Assembly: GCF_004834005.1 (NCBI RefSeq)
Contig: NZ_STFF01000003.1
Span: 1-64,000 of the forward strand
Direction of reading: 5' to 3'
Length of the DNA stretch: 64,000 bases
From: Niastella caeni
Lineage (GTDB): Bacteria > Bacteroidota > Bacteroidia > Chitinophagales > Chitinophagaceae
Made by a program: the position numbers and the translations under genes. Below are positions 62,260 to 64,000 of this stretch, in pieces (positions within the stretch are counted from its first letter, which is position 1; the number at the start of each line of letters is the position of its first letter). A model generated the notes under the pieces. It had not been told where the DNA came from. It worked only from the letters and a program-made list of their open reading frames with translations, and did not search any database.

Positions 62260-62556
62260 TTACAGGGTAAGCAAATTGTGCTAAATAAGTTAAGCGGTGA
62301 CTAGTATACTGTTGGCGTTTGTGTTAATCTCAATAATAAAAACAGGCGGTTACATGATGGCAGTATGTAGCGAAGGCAACAAAATAGAGTTTTCTAAATT
62401 CTATGCTCTATGCCTTTTTGCCTCCTATCCTTGCCCTTTTTACCTCTTTGCCTTCGTCTAAACGCCAAATAAGCTAATCATTCTGGTAGAATGAGGTAAT
62501 TACGTAATTTATATCTCTTTAATTTAGGTGATCCTTTACCACAGGAGCTTGTCCAT
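62260..62556. other. Intergenic region upstream of the aldolase gene
   Basis: About 300 bp. Holds a degenerate CTATGCCTTTTTGCCTCC word run at about 62405-62422, continuing to 62457, related to the 60114 and 60598 words in the same orientation as the latter. No gene; a promoter for the aldolase/permease pair is expected here but not identified. Confidence 0.4.
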
Positions 62557-63342
62557 ATGAAGAATTTAAAAAAACAACTGCAACAGGGCGCCACGCTGCA
62601 TGGCTGCTGGCTGAATTTAGGCAGTTCGGTAACTGCAGAGATTGTAGGATTATCAGGATTCGACTGGGTGCTGATAGACCTTGAGCATGGCGCGGGAACC
62701 GAAAAGGATGTTTATCATCAATTACAGGCGTTGGAACATACACCGGCCGCTGCTGTGGTACGCATCGAAAGCTCTCAGCGGCAACGAATACATCGCATAC
62801 TCGATATGGGCGCTGAAGGCATTATGTGCCCCCGCATTACCAATACAGCAGAAGCGGCTGCTGTAGCCAGCGGATTGCATTATCCGCCCGATGGCACCCG
62901 CGGTGTTGCCAAAATGGTTCGGGCCACCGCATTCGGACAAAATTTTCAAAACTACTATCAACAGGCAAAGGAAAATATAGTTGGCATTGTTCAGATAGAA
63001 ACTACCGAAGTGCTTGACCACCTCGATGAAATTGCCGCCCTGGATGGCATTGATGTTTTATTTATTGGCCCTGCCGATTTAACCATGGCCCTCGGCATCT
63101 TTGGCCAGTTCGATCATCCGCTGTTCATCGATGCGGTAAAGGCAACAGTGAATGCCACCAATAAGGCTGGCAAGGCAACGGGCATATTATTCTTTAATCC
63201 TGCCGAATATGCCCGCTACAACAGCATGGGCATACGCATGATCGCCTGTGGCGCCGACGCCACCTTTGTAGCCGATGCCGCCCGCAACATGGCCAATACA
63301 TTACAAACAATGAGAAGCTCAGGAAAAACCGGCCTGTCATGA
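62557..63342 (+). CDS. HpcH/HpaI-type aldolase
   Basis: Class II aldolase of 261 residues. Features: LHGCWLNLGSSVTAEIVGLSGFDWVLIDLEHGAG with the DLEHG metal/substrate motif near residue 45, DMGAEGIMCPRITNTAEA near 90, IVQIETTEVLDHLDEIAALDGIDVLFIGPADL with the metal-binding Glu and Asp near 150-175. It splits 2-keto-3-deoxy sugar acids or hydroxy-2-keto acids to pyruvate and an aldehyde. The ATGA overlap with the following GntP-type permease shows the pair is cotranscribed for uptake and cleavage of a sugar acid (inference). Confidence 0.88.
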   Translation: MKNLKKQLQQGATLHGCWLNLGSSVTAEIVGLSGFDWVLIDLEHGAGTEKDVYHQLQALEHTPAAAVVRIESSQRQRIHRILDMGAEGIMCPRITNTAEAAAVASGLHYPPDGTRGVAKMVRATAFGQNFQNYYQQAKENIVGIVQIETTEVLDHLDEIAALDGIDVLFIGPADLTMALGIFGQFDHPLFIDAVKATVNATNKAGKATGILFFNPAEYARYNSMGIRMIACGADATFVADAARNMANTLQTMRSSGKTGLS

Positions 63343-64000
63343 TGTTATTCATTACAGAACCTGCCGTTATATTATTTGTCGGTATCATCATAGTAGCCGG
63401 TGGCATCATCTGGCTAAAACTGCAACCGTTCCTTGCCCTTTTACTGGGGGCGCTGGTGGTTGCTATTATGACACCCGCTTCGGCAGTTGAGCAATACGCA
63501 TTATCGAAAGGCGCTACGGTGGCATCAGCCCTTCAACAAGCGAACCGGAGCGCCGGTGAAAGAGTGGCGCTGGAGTTTGGCAATACCTGTTCAAAAATAG
63601 GCATCATCATAGCCATGGCAGCCATTATCGGAAAATGTTTGCTGGAAAGTGGCGGCGCAGAACGCATTGTACGATCGGTTTTACGGCTTACTGGTTTAAA
63701 AAAAGCGCCGGTAGCATTTATAATAAGCAGTTTTTTTGTGGGCATTCCCGTGTTCTTTGATGCCGTTATCTTACTCATGACGCCGCTGGGGAAAACGATC
63801 AGCATACGCATGGGGAAAAATTACCTGCTGTTCATTCTTGCCATCGCCGGCGGCGCAGCTATGGCCAACTCACTGGTGCCACCGGCCCCGGGGCCTTTGT
63901 TCCTTGCAGGCGAAATGCATATTGCCATGGGCACCATGATGATCGCCGGCATTATACTGGGACTTTTTACCATTACAGCAGGTTATTATTACGCCGTGTG
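63339..64000 (+). CDS. GntP family gluconate:H+ symporter (partial)
   Basis: N-terminal 220 residues of an inner-membrane permease cut by the window end. Hydrophobic helices start at residue 4; family-typical FGNTCSKIGIIIAMAAIIGKCLLESGGAERIV and KAPVAFIISSFFVGIPVFFDAVILLMTPLGKTI, followed by LLFILAIAGGAAMANSLVPPAPGPLFLAGEM. GntP transporters import gluconate and related sugar acids with protons. It starts with ATG 63339 overlapping the aldolase stop (ATGA). Confidence 0.9.
   Translation, partial: MMLFITEPAVILFVGIIIVAGGIIWLKLQPFLALLLGALVVAIMTPASAVEQYALSKGATVASALQQANRSAGERVALEFGNTCSKIGIIIAMAAIIGKCLLESGGAERIVRSVLRLTGLKKAPVAFIISSFFVGIPVFFDAVILLMTPLGKTISIRMGKNYLLFILAIAGGAAMANSLVPPAPGPLFLAGEMHIAMGTMMIAGIILGLFTITAGYYYAV

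Noticed and set aside
11033..62459. Short repeated words as a CRISPR array
   Set aside because: No regular repeat-spacer period, no constant repeat length and no cas genes in the window.
1..64000. rRNA or tRNA genes
   Set aside because: None recognised by eye; a tRNA scan would be needed to exclude a divergent one.

Overview
The window reads as chromosomal DNA of a Bacteroidota bacterium, most likely a Chitinophagaceae member (Niastella/Chitinophaga-like). The signs are two SusC/SusD pairs, a FecR-type anti-sigma factor with its ECF sigma factor, GLPGLI, HYC_CC_PP-like, DUF5991 and T9SS type-B sorting proteins, and weak Shine-Dalgarno signals. The genus is an inference from gene content; no rRNA or tRNA gene was recognised.

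Layout. 1-455: 3' end of a group II intron (maturase C-terminus, domains V and VI). 460-6980: an AT-rich accessory block of seven unrelated single genes, all on +, separated by 50-290 bp spacers with inverted repeats near stop codons. It holds an EF-Tu-like barrel protein, a nucleotidyltransferase-like/alpha-beta hydrolase fusion, a HEAT-like protein, a barstar-domain protein, an HNH endonuclease, a broken phytanoyl-CoA dioxygenase and a membrane-anchored hydrolase. It resembles a gene-cassette array and is the best candidate here for an undescribed system. 7-10.2 kb: LysR regulator plus YeiH-like exporter, a secreted protein and a DUF2004 protein. 10.2-16.1 kb (minus): ThuA-like lipoprotein, DUF1338/HglS-like dioxygenase with a saccharopine dehydrogenase-like enzyme (possible lysine catabolism), amidohydrolase, uracil-DNA glycosylase. 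16.3-23 kb (minus): GLPGLI protein with a TonB-dependent outer membrane protein, a GH43 glycosidase and two small exported proteins.

23.2-28 kb: first SusC/SusD pair behind a perfect LacI-type palindrome. 28-34.4 kb: pirin-like protein, intradiol dioxygenase-like lipoprotein, YycJ-like metallo-hydrolase, an internally duplicated fibre protein, an HYC_CC_PP-like protein, an unknown secreted protein and a DinB-like protein. 34.6-47.9 kb: a large + strand locus: ECF sigma factor, PD40-repeat lipoprotein, FecR anti-sigma, SusC with an STN domain, SusD, a large ASPIC/VCBS lipoprotein and a vanadium-haloperoxidase/PAP2-family lipoprotein. The arrangement suggests transport-triggered trans-envelope signalling.

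48-56 kb (minus): YhcH/YjgK-like protein, a giant glycine-rich T9SS adhesin, a porin, a PepSY-like protein and a GH3 beta-glucosidase. 56.3-61.8 kb: leuC, leuD, a LeuA/CimA-type synthase, a frameshifted four-helix-bundle pseudogene and leuB, closed by a 23-bp perfect hairpin. 61.9-64 kb: a truncated gene remnant, then an HpcH/HpaI aldolase overlapping a GntP-type permease that runs off the window.

Across the window, intergenic gaps carry locus-specific 'word' repeats (for example AGCGAGTAGTAAGTAGCGAG, or AAGGCATAAAGGCA). They begin at or near stop codons and often occur as inverted pairs, so they probably act as terminators, but their origin is unclear.
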